Shown here in pieces: positions 1 to 8,626 of a stretch of DNA of 64,000 nucleotides (position 1 is the first letter of the stretch; each line of letters begins with the position of its first letter). This DNA is from Rhodocytophaga rosea (GTDB taxonomy: Bacteria; Bacteroidota; Bacteroidia; Cytophagales; 172606-1). The notes beneath the pieces are model-generated. The model did not search any database. It worked only from the letters and a program-made list of their open reading frames with translations, and was not told the DNA's origin. The stretch covers positions 8,532,501-8,596,500 of the forward strand of contig NZ_CP048222.1 in NCBI RefSeq assembly GCF_010119975.1, in the 5' to 3' direction. Position numbers and translations under genes: made by a program.

Positions 1-3000
1 GCATTGTTACCGATCACGATCAGTTCCCTGCCTTTCCCGCTCACTAGCCTTGCCATCCCCTTGCCATCCCTGTCAGCCATAAAGCCACTTTCCCTTGCTT
101 TCACTACCCGAAACCCTCCCCTGCCATCTCCCTTCATCAACACCCCCTGCAAAGCATCATACCGGCCGGTGGCTACCTCTGTCGAATACGAGTTGCCCAC
201 CGCTAACACATCTTCATTTCCATCTCCATCATAATCTCCTGCTACCATTCCATACAGGGGGGCTACCTGTGCTTCTATGGGCAAAGCCTTCAAAGCAAAC
301 TTTCCCTTTCCTTTATTCTCTATGTAACTGCTTTCCATCCACTCACTGCACAACACATACGCCCCGGCTAACTCCTGAGGCAGAAAGGAGTCTTCAAAGC
401 TTGCCTCGGCATAGGATCTGTAGCTTCTAAAACGGCCCCGCATGGCCGGTATCTGATCTACTAACTCATCCCTGGCATGGAGAATATACTTTTCTCCCCC
501 ATTGTAATAACTCATCACCGGATCGATCCGCCCATCTTTGTTGTAATCTGCGCCATACACACACAAAGGCTCTTTCTTACTAGCTCTAAAGCGGGTGTTG
601 AGCCCTAGGTTGCCTGCCATATAATCAGTGTCTCCATCCCTGTCAAAGTCAGCGGCCACCAGACTGTTCCACCACCCGGAACTGTGAGCTAAGCCGCTAG
701 AAGTGGCCTGCACTAGTTTGCCTTGCTGATTGTGAAAGAAGGTAAGAGGCATAAACTCTCCTGCTACTATTAAATCCACCCATCCATCCCCATCATAATC
801 ACTCCACAATCCACCACTGACCATGCCTATCTTTTCCAATCCTTTGGCTACTTGTTGGGTCACATCTGTGAAGCGGGATTCTCCTTTCCCACTCTCATTT
901 CTCAGCAGTACGCTCTGAGGGGTCATCGGGTAGGCGCCAGGCTGCAGCCTTGCCCCGACAAACAAATCCAAATCGCCATCTTTATCATAGTCAGCGGCTA
1001 GCACACAAGAAGTGCTTTCCCTTAGGGCAGGCAAAGCCCCCTGTGCCAAAGAAAAGTGGCCTTTTCCATCATTGAGATAGAGTTTATCCCCATACAAGGC
1101 TGAGCCTTGCAGCTGGTCTGAGCCGCCGCTGCCCACATACAGATCTAAGTCTTTGTCTCCATCCGAATCAAAAAACAATACCCCTGTTTCTTCTGACAAA
1201 GAATCAATGCCTAAAGTAGCAACTCTGGAAAAACCACCATCAAGGGATTGGACAAACATCGCTCCCCCATAGCCGGTAGCCCCTGCGATGTACACATCTT
1301 CCAAGCCATCAGAATTGACATCTCCCACCGAGAGGCCCGGACCCAAACGAGAGTGCATGTGAGGCAGCAAAGGTTGCCGTTTGAAATCCACCTGCTCATT
1401 TTCCCGGTGCAGATATTGTAGTCCACTTCTATCGCTTAGTTGTGTAAATAAAACATTTTCCTGAGCAGGTAAATATTGAGCCAGTGTAGGCTTTTCTCCA
1501 GCCTGGGCATAGTCTACTTGCAACACTTGGTCGGCTTGTACATTTGTCAGCAATTGATACTTACCATCAGGCCATAGCACTTCCACACTATCTATTTCTT
1601 TTGCTCTCCCTAGTCCAAAGTGAGCCACCGGGTCAACAGATGATTCATAGCCTCTGGAGAGAAAATGCTCATAAAACTGCAATTGCCCCTTATATTTTAG
1701 TTGTATTTTAGTGCCGATCCCATTGCGGTTTTTGGCATTTCCTTTCAGTTTAACCTTTAGAAAATTCCGTTCAGCATATTGATTGCTTGTATTCTCATAC
1801 ACATGAGCGTTATCATTAATATTATTTATGACAAGTTCAAGGTCTCCATCATTATCCAGGTCGGCATACACGGCTCCATTAGAAAAGCCCTTCACATCAA
1901 TTCCCCAGGCGGAGGAACGGTTTGAAAAGGTAAGGTCCCCCTTATTTTCAAAAAGGTAATCGCTGAGCGGAACAATTTTAAGGGCTTTGACGGCTTCTAA
2001 CTTTTTTTTCTTTTTGGCTTCATCCGATCCTATAGGCCCATCATACACATTCTGGTAACGGATATAATCCAGGTCTCCCAGGTCCCGTAAAAACCCATTG
2101 GTAACAAAAAGGTCTCTGTCTCCATCATTATCATAATCCGCCAGTAAAGCGCTCCAGCTCCAGTCGGTACTGCTGATGCCTGATAAAAAACCGATTTCAC
2201 TGAATTTTCCATTGCCCTGATTCAGTTGCAGGGTATTGCGGTTGTACTGTGGCTCATATTTATGATTTAAGGACATTTGAAAGCGATCATAACTGGAGGA
2301 AGATATAATTAATTTTTGCCTCAGATTATCTTCCGGACGCATATCCATTACTACAATATCTACCAGGCCATCGTTATTTATATCGGCCACATCATTGCCC
2401 ATGCCTGCATAACTGGTATGTTTAAGGAAAGTGGATGCCTGATTCGTAAAGGTTCCATTCTTATTATTAATGTAGAGCACTTCACTGGTTATAAAATCAT
2501 TGGAAATATAGATATCCGGCCAGCCATCAGAATTAATATCACTGATGGCCAGTCCCAGCCCATAGCCTTCCGCCAGAATACCGGCTTCTCTGGAGACATC
2601 TGTAAACGTATTATCTCCATTATTGCGGTAAAGCACATCCGTACTTGGAGATTCGCCGGCCAATTTTCGGGGCTGAATCGTATTAACATAGTTGTTTAGT
2701 GCCGCCGGGTTAACAATCATAAATACATCCAGATCACCATCGAGGTCATAATCAAAGAAAGAGGCATGCATTACCTGGCGGGTATCGGCAAGTCCATAGG
2801 CTTTTGCACTTTCGGTAAAGGTATTGTCACCATTATTAATATATAGCAAATTGGCCCGTTCTTCACCTAAGGCACTTCCGGATACACATACATATAGGTC
2901 CAGCCAGCCATCCTGATTGATATCCACCATGGTAGTACCGGTTCCCCAACGGGTGGTCGTAACACCAGCAGATTGGGTGATATCTTCAAATTTCAGGTTT

Positions 3001-3278
3001 CCTTTATTGAGGTAAAGGCGGCCTGAAACCATGTTTCCGCTGAAATATAAATCTGTAAGTCCGTCATTATTGATATCTCCGGCAGCTACACCAGCTCCGG
3101 TATAAATATTGGTATAAGTAAATACATTGTGCTGGTTGTCTTCCTGAATGATATTATTAAAATCAATACCTGTGTTGCTGGCTGAAAGCCTTTCAAAAAC
3201 CTGTGGGGAATCCGTTTGACAGGCAACTGCATGCCATCCTAAACAAATCCACAAAATGATTTTATTTAATTTTTGCAT
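1..3278 (-). CDS. FG-GAP/VCBS-repeat ASPIC/UnbV lipoprotein, copy B (C-terminus cut by window edge)
   Basis: Reading the minus strand from the ATG at 3276-3278 gives one uninterrupted frame to the window edge, about 1092 codons with no stop, so the gene is partial but not broken. The N-terminus is a lipoprotein signal (MQKLNKIILWICLGWHAVAC, lipobox VAC). Many calcium-binding-like repeats of the form DINNDGxxDLY follow, then a central ASPIC/UnbV-type stretch ending in VLWPDGKYQLLTN, then more FG-GAP repeats. Such proteins are predicted surface-exposed beta-propeller lipoproteins, often encoded beside SusC/SusD pairs; the ligand is unknown. The start overlaps the end of the upstream paralogue by 17 bp, so the two are probably co-translated. 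The C-terminal half is nearly identical in DNA to the upstream copy, while the N-terminal half is clearly diverged. Confidence 0.85.
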   Translation of the reverse strand, partial: MQKLNKIILWICLGWHAVACQTDSPQVFERLSASNTGIDFNNIIQEDNQHNVFTYTNIYTGAGVAAGDINNDGLTDLYFSGNMVSGRLYLNKGNLKFEDITQSAGVTTTRWGTGTTMVDINQDGWLDLYVCVSGSALGEERANLLYINNGDNTFTESAKAYGLADTRQVMHASFFDYDLDGDLDVFMIVNPAALNNYVNTIQPRKLAGESPSTDVLYRNNGDNTFTDVSREAGILAEGYGLGLAISDINSDGWPDIYISNDFITSEVLYINNKNGTFTNQASTFLKHTSYAGMGNDVADINNDGLVDIVVMDMRPEDNLRQKLIISSSSYDRFQMSLNHKYEPQYNRNTLQLNQGNGKFSEIGFLSGISSTDWSWSALLADYDNDGDRDLFVTNGFLRDLGDLDYIRYQNVYDGPIGSDEAKKKKKLEAVKALKIVPLSDYLFENKGDLTFSNRSSAWGIDVKGFSNGAVYADLDNDGDLELVINNINDNAHVYENTSNQYAERNFLKVKLKGNAKNRNGIGTKIQLKYKGQLQFYEHFLSRGYESSVDPVAHFGLGRAKEIDSVEVLWPDGKYQLLTNVQADQVLQVDYAQAGEKPTLAQYLPAQENVLFTQLSDRSGLQYLHRENEQVDFKRQPLLPHMHSRLGPGLSVGDVNSDGLEDVYIAGATGYGGAMFVQSLDGGFSRVATLGIDSLSEETGVLFFDSDGDKDLDLYVGSGGSDQLQGSALYGDKLYLNDGKGHFSLAQGALPALRESTSCVLAADYDKDGDLDLFVGARLQPGAYPMTPQSVLLRNESGKGESRFTDVTQQVAKGLEKIGMVSGGLWSDYDGDGWVDLIVAGEFMPLTFFHNQQGKLVQATSSGLAHSSGWWNSLVAADFDRDGDTDYMAGNLGLNTRFRASKKEPLCVYGADYNKDGRIDPVMSYYNGGEKYILHARDELVDQIPAMRGRFRSYRSYAEASFEDSFLPQELAGAYVLCSEWMESSYIENKGKGKFALKALPIEAQVAPLYGMVAGDYDGDGNEDVLAVGNSYSTEVATGRYDALQGVLMKGDGRGGFRVVKARESGFMADRDGKGMARLVSGKGRELIVIGNN

Positions 3279-6200
3279 GAAGATCAGGGTGAATGATTCG
3301 TTTCTTTCCTGAGAAATCAAAAACAGCGACAGAAGCTATCTTATCAGTTAAAGGGAGTGTACGGGAGGAATGAGACAGGTAGGAGGAGCCATAATAAAAC
3401 TCCTGCCTGTAACTACTGCCATCCCTTAACTCTACCTCTGCATAGGCATCCATGGGCTGGGCCATAAATTGCTCTGCTGCCTTCCTGTTGACTTCATACA
3501 CCTGCAGGCTATCTGCATTGTTGCCCACCACCATCAATTCCCTGCCTTTTCCGCTCACTAGCCTTGCCATCCCCTTGCCATCCCTGTCAGCCATAAAGCC
3601 ATTCTGCCTTGCTTTTACTACCCTAAAACCTCCCCTGCCATCTCCCTTCATCAACACCCCCTGCAAAGCATCATACCGGCCGGTGGCTACCTCTGTCGAA
3701 TACGAATTACCCACCGCTAACACATCTTCATTTCCATCTCCATCATAATCTCCTGCTACCATTCCATACAGGGGGGCTACCTGCGCTTCTATGGGCAAAG
3801 CCTTCAAAGCAAACTTTCCCTTTCCTTTATTCTCTATGTAACTGCTTTCCATCCACTCACTGCACCGCACATACGCCCCGGCTAACTCCTGAGGCAGAAA
3901 GGAGTCTTCAAAGCTTGCCTCGGCATAGGATCTGTAGCTTCTAAAACGGCCCCGCATGGCCGGTATCTGATCTACTAACTCATCCCTGGCATGGAGAATA
4001 TACTTTTCTCCCCCATTGTAATAACTCATCACCGGATCGATCCGCCCATCTTTGTTGTAATCTGCGCCATACACACACAAAGGCTCTTTCTCACTTGCCC
4101 GGTACCTAGTATTGAGCCCTAAGTTGCCTGCCATATAATCTATGTCTCCATCCTTGTCAAAGTCAGCGGCCACCAGACTGTTCCACCATCCGGAACTGTG
4201 AGCTAAGCCGCTAGAGGTGGCCTGCACTAGTTTGCCTTGCTGATTGTGAAAAAAGGTAAGGGGCATAAACTCTCCTGCTACCAGCAAATCCACCCATCCA
4301 TCTCCATCATAATCACTCCACAATCCACCACTGACCATGCCTATCTTTTCTAAACCTAAGGCTACTTCCTGGGTTACATCTGTGAAGCGGCATTCTCCTT
4401 TCCCACTCTCATTTCTCAGCAGGACACTTCTGGGAGTCATCGGATAGGCGCCAGGCTGCAGCCTTGCCCCGACAAACAAGTCTAAGTCTCCATCCCGGTC
4501 ATAGTCAGCCGCTACTACACAAGAAGTGCTTTCCCTTAGGGAAGGCAAAGCCCCTTGTGCCTGGCTGAAGTGGCCTTTTCCATCATTGAGATAGAGCTGA
4601 TCCCCATACAAGGCTGAGCCTTGCAGCTGGTCAGAGCCGCCACTGCCTACATACAGATCCAAGTCTTTGTCGTTATCAGAATCGAAAAACAACACTCCTG
4701 TCTCTTCTGACAAAGAATCAATGCCTGAAGTAGTTCTGCGTTCAAAACGGCCATCAAGGGACTGGACAAACAGGGCCCCTGCATAGCCGGTGGCTCCTCC
4801 TATATAGACATCTTCCAAGCCATCAGAGTTGACATCTCCAACCGAGAGGCCCGGACCCAAACGAGAGTGCATGTGAGGCAGCAGGGGTTGCCGTTTAAAG
4901 TCCACCTGCTCATTTTCCCGGTGTAGATAACTGATTCCTTCCTCATCGCTTACCTCTGTAAATAAAACATTTTCCTGAACAGGGACACCATGAGCCAGAG
5001 TAGGTTTTTCTCTCGCCTGGGCATAGTCTACTTGCAATACCTGGTTGGCTTTTACATTTGTCAGTAATTGATACTTGCCATCAGGCCATAAAACTTCCAA
5101 ACTATCTATCTTTTCTAAGCCCCCCAGGCCGAAATGCAAATAATATTCTATAGAGGAAAGATATCCCCGGAAAGGTGTAAAATACTGATACTGCAATGTT
5201 CCTTTATTTCTGAGAAATACTTTCGTGCCTAATCCCTCCCGGTTTAAAGGCGGACCTTTAAAGGCAATTCTCAAATAATTAGCATGGTTTGTATCTTTGG
5301 TAAGCTGGTTCAAATGGTTCTCCTGAACAGAAGCGGCATCATCAATATTATTTACCACCAGATCCAGGTCGCCGTCATTATCCAGGTCGGCATACACGGC
5401 TCCATTAGAGTAAGTAGGCGCAGAAAACCCCCAGCTGGCGGATTGATCACTAAAAGTGAGATCTCCCTTATTTTTGTAGATATAATTGGGCACTTTAATG
5501 CCAGGCAGTTCATTCAACATGGCAATTCTTTCTTTTCTGTTGGCTTCCGGTGTACCCATGCTCATCGCTTTCTGGCTGCCCAGAATAAAATCACGGTTCG
5601 TAATGTCCTGCCGGTACCCATTGGTGATAAACAAGTCTTTTAAGCCATCATTGTCGTAATCGGCAAACAAAGATGCCCAGCTCCATTCGGTGGCTTCAAT
5701 TCCGGCAAGCTGGCCTATTTCGCTGAATGTACCATTTCCATTGTTGAGTTGCAGGGTATTGCGTACATATTGCGGCTCATATCCCCTGGTTAAACTGTTG
5801 TAAAATTCATCATAATTGTTTCCCATGGAAGTTAACTTCCATCGCTTATTGTCTTCGGGCAACATATCCAGCACCACAATATCCACCAGTCCATCATTAT
5901 TGTAATCGGCCACATCATTGCCCATTCCATTATAGGTCTGGTGTTTAAGGTATGTACCAGCCTGGTTCGAAAAAGTGCCATTTTGATTATTTATCCAAAG
6001 CAGGTCGTTGGTAATAAAGTCATTAGATACATAGATGTCCGGCCAGTTGTCATTATTAATGTCACAGACCTGAACGCCTAAGCCGAAACCTTCTATGGTA
6101 ATTCCTGCCTGTGTAGACACATCAGTAAAGGTATGATCGCCATTGTTGCGGAAAAGCTTGTCAGTTGAAGCAGCCGTGCCATCTATCTGCTTACGTTTGG

Positions 6201-6882
6201 CTGTATTGCGGTTATAATCTACAAACGCATTGCGCAGCAGATACATGTCCAGGTCACCATCTCCATCATAATCAAAAAAGGCGGACTGAATGCCATAGCC
6301 CGTATCAGCTAATCCATATTGGGAGGCAGATTCTACAAAAGCAGCATTTCCCTGGTTGATAAAAAGCAGGTTAGCTTTGTCTTTTTCAGGGGTATTTCTG
6401 CTTCCTCCCACACAGACATACATATCCTTTAATCCATCCTGATTGATATCTACCATTACAGCCCCGTTTGCCCATACCTTTGTTCCTACCCCTGCTTTAT
6501 CTGTGATATCTTCAAACTGCCAGTTGCCTTTATTAAGATATAATTTGCCAGAGGTCATGTTGCCTGTAAAATAAATATCCTGCAAACCATCATTGTTAAT
6601 ATCACCCACGGCTACACCGCCGCCATTAAAGATATATTCAAAATCAAGAACACTCAGGGAATCGGTAAGGTGGATAGTATTGGAAAAACGGATGCCAGTG
6701 TCATCGGCATCCAGGGTTTGAAATAAGGGCTCTGGGCGATTTGTACATTGCCAGCTTATTGCCGAACAGAGAAATATAGCAAAGTATATCTGTATTTTTA
6801 CTATTTTTCTCTCCTGGTACTGAGTTGCCCTTCTGGAAAATGCAAAAAAAATGACAGATAGATTTTTGAGAAAGTTTCTCAT
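3262..6882 (-). CDS. FG-GAP/VCBS-repeat ASPIC/UnbV protein, copy A
   Basis: Large predicted surface protein of about 1206 residues. It has repeated motifs such as DINNDGLQDIYFTGN and DYDGDGDLDMY (FG-GAP/VCBS, calcium-binding-like). A central ASPIC/UnbV-like domain runs from roughly LRIAFKGPP to VLWPDGKYQLLTN, followed by a second set of propeller repeats. The frame is open up to an ATG at 6960, but that ATG lies against a perfect hairpin. I prefer the ATG at 6882, which has an AAGGA stretch just upstream. A hydrophobic segment ending SAISWQC could be a lipoprotein signal, but it starts about 30 residues in, so the start remains uncertain. It is third in the operon susC-susD-copy A-copy B and is separated from susD by the hairpin. 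Its role in glycan capture is inferred from context only. Confidence 0.85.
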   Translation of the reverse strand: MRNFLKNLSVIFFAFSRRATQYQERKIVKIQIYFAIFLCSAISWQCTNRPEPLFQTLDADDTGIRFSNTIHLTDSLSVLDFEYIFNGGGVAVGDINNDGLQDIYFTGNMTSGKLYLNKGNWQFEDITDKAGVGTKVWANGAVMVDINQDGLKDMYVCVGGSRNTPEKDKANLLFINQGNAAFVESASQYGLADTGYGIQSAFFDYDGDGDLDMYLLRNAFVDYNRNTAKRKQIDGTAASTDKLFRNNGDHTFTDVSTQAGITIEGFGLGVQVCDINNDNWPDIYVSNDFITNDLLWINNQNGTFSNQAGTYLKHQTYNGMGNDVADYNNDGLVDIVVLDMLPEDNKRWKLTSMGNNYDEFYNSLTRGYEPQYVRNTLQLNNGNGTFSEIGQLAGIEATEWSWASLFADYDNDGLKDLFITNGYRQDITNRDFILGSQKAMSMGTPEANRKERIAMLNELPGIKVPNYIYKNKGDLTFSDQSASWGFSAPTYSNGAVYADLDNDGDLDLVVNNIDDAASVQENHLNQLTKDTNHANYLRIAFKGPPLNREGLGTKVFLRNKGTLQYQYFTPFRGYLSSIEYYLHFGLGGLEKIDSLEVLWPDGKYQLLTNVKANQVLQVDYAQAREKPTLAHGVPVQENVLFTEVSDEEGISYLHRENEQVDFKRQPLLPHMHSRLGPGLSVGDVNSDGLEDVYIGGATGYAGALFVQSLDGRFERRTTSGIDSLSEETGVLFFDSDNDKDLDLYVGSGGSDQLQGSALYGDQLYLNDGKGHFSQAQGALPSLRESTSCVVAADYDRDGDLDLFVGARLQPGAYPMTPRSVLLRNESGKGECRFTDVTQEVALGLEKIGMVSGGLWSDYDGDGWVDLLVAGEFMPLTFFHNQQGKLVQATSSGLAHSSGWWNSLVAADFDKDGDIDYMAGNLGLNTRYRASEKEPLCVYGADYNKDGRIDPVMSYYNGGEKYILHARDELVDQIPAMRGRFRSYRSYAEASFEDSFLPQELAGAYVRCSEWMESSYIENKGKGKFALKALPIEAQVAPLYGMVAGDYDGDGNEDVLAVGNSYSTEVATGRYDALQGVLMKGDGRGGFRVVKARQNGFMADRDGKGMARLVSGKGRELMVVGNNADSLQVYEVNRKAAEQFMAQPMDAYAEVELRDGSSYRQEFYYGSSYLSHSSRTLPLTDKIASVAVFDFSGKKRIIHPDLHAKIK

Positions 6883-6913
6883 AATTTCCTTAAAACACTT
6901 TACTCCAAATGAT

Positions 6914-6957
6914 AATACCAAAAGCATTTTCCTATTTCTGAAAATGCTTTTGGTATT
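6914..6957 (-). promoter_or_regulatory. Perfect 18-bp inverted repeat between susD and the ASPIC gene
   Basis: The arms 6914-6931 (AATACCAAAAGCATTTTC) and 6940-6957 are exact reverse complements with an 8-nt loop. The hairpin sits in the 144-bp gap between the susD stop and the preferred ASPIC start on the transcribed strand. No clear U-tract follows on the minus strand, so it looks more like an intra-operon attenuator, partial terminator or mRNA-stabilising 3' hairpin for susCD than a full terminator. The function is inferred. Confidence 0.75.
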
Positions 6958-7026
6958 CAATGTACTAATTAAACAGGAAAGAATTCAATAGCAAACGATG
7001 ATATTACAAAGGCTGAAACTGTTTCA

Positions 7027-8562
7027 TTAATAGCCAGTATTTTGTTTTAGCACCCCACCTGCCCTGTCTATCTCAGTTTGTGGTAAAGGATATACACTAT
7101 ACCTATCGTTCCACTTGGCACCAAATACCTGAGAGCCTATTCCCCAGCGGACAATATCAAACCAGCGGTGAGGTTCAAAAGCAAGTTCAAGCCTCTTTTC
7201 TGTTCTGAGTGCCTGCGTAAGGTCAGCACCGGCGGCAAGGTTAGGCAAGCCAGCCCTGTTCCGGATATCATTAATCTGCTGAGCGGCATCTGCTGTTCTT
7301 CCTTGTGCTATCAAGGCTTCAGCATATAATAATTTAAGTTCTGCAAAGCGGTATAGCCTTTCATTGTTAAACTCTGCCTGCTGGTTGGGTGAACGGTTTT
7401 CTGCCACCACATTCCGTTGTCCGCCATACTTTTTCACGGTATAGCCAGTAGTAGACCAGTCTGGGTTATAGGGTAGCGCTCTGAATCCGTCAGTGGTATA
7501 ATAGGTATCACCTGCTTTATACACATATACATTTAACCTGGCATCTGCAGGAGCATACGCACCTACGAGTTCCTGAGAAGGGGCCCACCATCCAAGCTTT
7601 CCTCCCGGGGCACCATTACCTGCATCCCAATACCAGCTCCGGCCAACGCCTTGAGAAGCTTTAAATGCCTCGGAGTGGGTATCATCAAACACCCAGATGT
7701 TATCGTCAGAGAAGGGTCCTCCATACTGTACCTCAAAAATCGATTCCACATTATTTTCATTATTATAGGCAAATACATCCTCCAGGTCTTTTTGCGGATT
7801 GCCTGTGTTAATCAATTGGTAAGTACCATTGCTGATCACATCTTCGAAAGCTGTAATGGCAGCAGGCCAGTCTTGCTTCCAGACATTTACTTTTCCTTCA
7901 TATGCTCTGGCTGTCCATTTAGTGGCTCTGCCTTTATTAGCATCATCCCAGCTGGCTGGCAATTTAGTGTAGGCATCATTAAGATCAGTTAATATCTGGG
8001 TAAACAATTGTTCTTTGGTTGCATTGGGTACCGCCAGATTGCCTAAATCCTTCATCACCTTAGTTACCAAAGGAGGAGTGCCCCATAGTTTAAGCGCTTC
8101 AAAATGAAAGAACGCTCTAAGGAATTTAGCTTCGCCTTCAAACCTCGCTTTTTCATCGGCTGTTAGCTCATTATCACCTTCCAGACTCTCGAGTACTATA
8201 TTTGCGCGTAAAATACCCTCGTAGATTTGCGTATATACAGCTGCAAACGGTTTATCGCTTGCCCGGATAATCAGATTGTCAATATCCCGGGAGATACCAT
8301 CGGTGCCGGCATCCACATCAGCAACCATATCATCGGATGATACCACCGATACTTTCCAGTATTCTCCCATTTCTCCCAGGGTTTCTGTACTGGTACCCCA
8401 GAAGTCCTGTAAAGAGGAGTAGGCACCAAAAATAGCCCCATCAAATTCTTCAGCCGTCTTGTAAAAAGTTTCCGAAGTAACGCGGTCTAAGGGAAGCAGA
8501 TCCAGGTTATTACAAGAGTTGAGGCAGTAGAAAAGAACTAGTAATACTATTATTTTTTTCAT
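7027..8562 (-). CDS. SusD/RagB family outer-membrane nutrient-binding lipoprotein
   Basis: A 511-residue protein with a short lipoprotein signal (LFYCLNSC, Cys17). It has the family N-terminus NLDLLPLDRVTSETFYKTAEEF, central helical TPR-like repeats, and the C-terminal signature RTEKRLELAFEPHRWFDIVRWG. SusD proteins sit on the cell surface as a lid on their SusC partner and capture oligosaccharides or other nutrients. The length is typical of the family. It lies 64 bp downstream of the susC stop, so the two are co-transcribed. The substrate cannot be read from the sequence. The neighbourhood (ASPIC proteins, and sulfatases elsewhere in the window) is compatible with complex, possibly sulfated, glycans, but that is inference. 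Confidence 0.96.
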   Translation of the reverse strand: MKKIIVLLVLFYCLNSCNNLDLLPLDRVTSETFYKTAEEFDGAIFGAYSSLQDFWGTSTETLGEMGEYWKVSVVSSDDMVADVDAGTDGISRDIDNLIIRASDKPFAAVYTQIYEGILRANIVLESLEGDNELTADEKARFEGEAKFLRAFFHFEALKLWGTPPLVTKVMKDLGNLAVPNATKEQLFTQILTDLNDAYTKLPASWDDANKGRATKWTARAYEGKVNVWKQDWPAAITAFEDVISNGTYQLINTGNPQKDLEDVFAYNNENNVESIFEVQYGGPFSDDNIWVFDDTHSEAFKASQGVGRSWYWDAGNGAPGGKLGWWAPSQELVGAYAPADARLNVYVYKAGDTYYTTDGFRALPYNPDWSTTGYTVKKYGGQRNVVAENRSPNQQAEFNNERLYRFAELKLLYAEALIAQGRTADAAQQINDIRNRAGLPNLAAGADLTQALRTEKRLELAFEPHRWFDIVRWGIGSQVFGAKWNDRYSVYPLPQTEIDRAGGVLKQNTGY

Positions 8563-8626
8563 AAGTGTAACCTTTTTTCAGTGGTTATTCGGAATGGTCA
8601 CTTTTTAAATCTGAGCAAATGGTAAA

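Noticed and set aside
1211-1426. Short minus-strand frame inside the left-edge ASPIC gene, first read as a sign of a broken gene
   Set aside because: Direct translation from 3278 gives one uninterrupted frame to the window edge. The short frame is an overlapping shadow and the gene is only cut by the edge.
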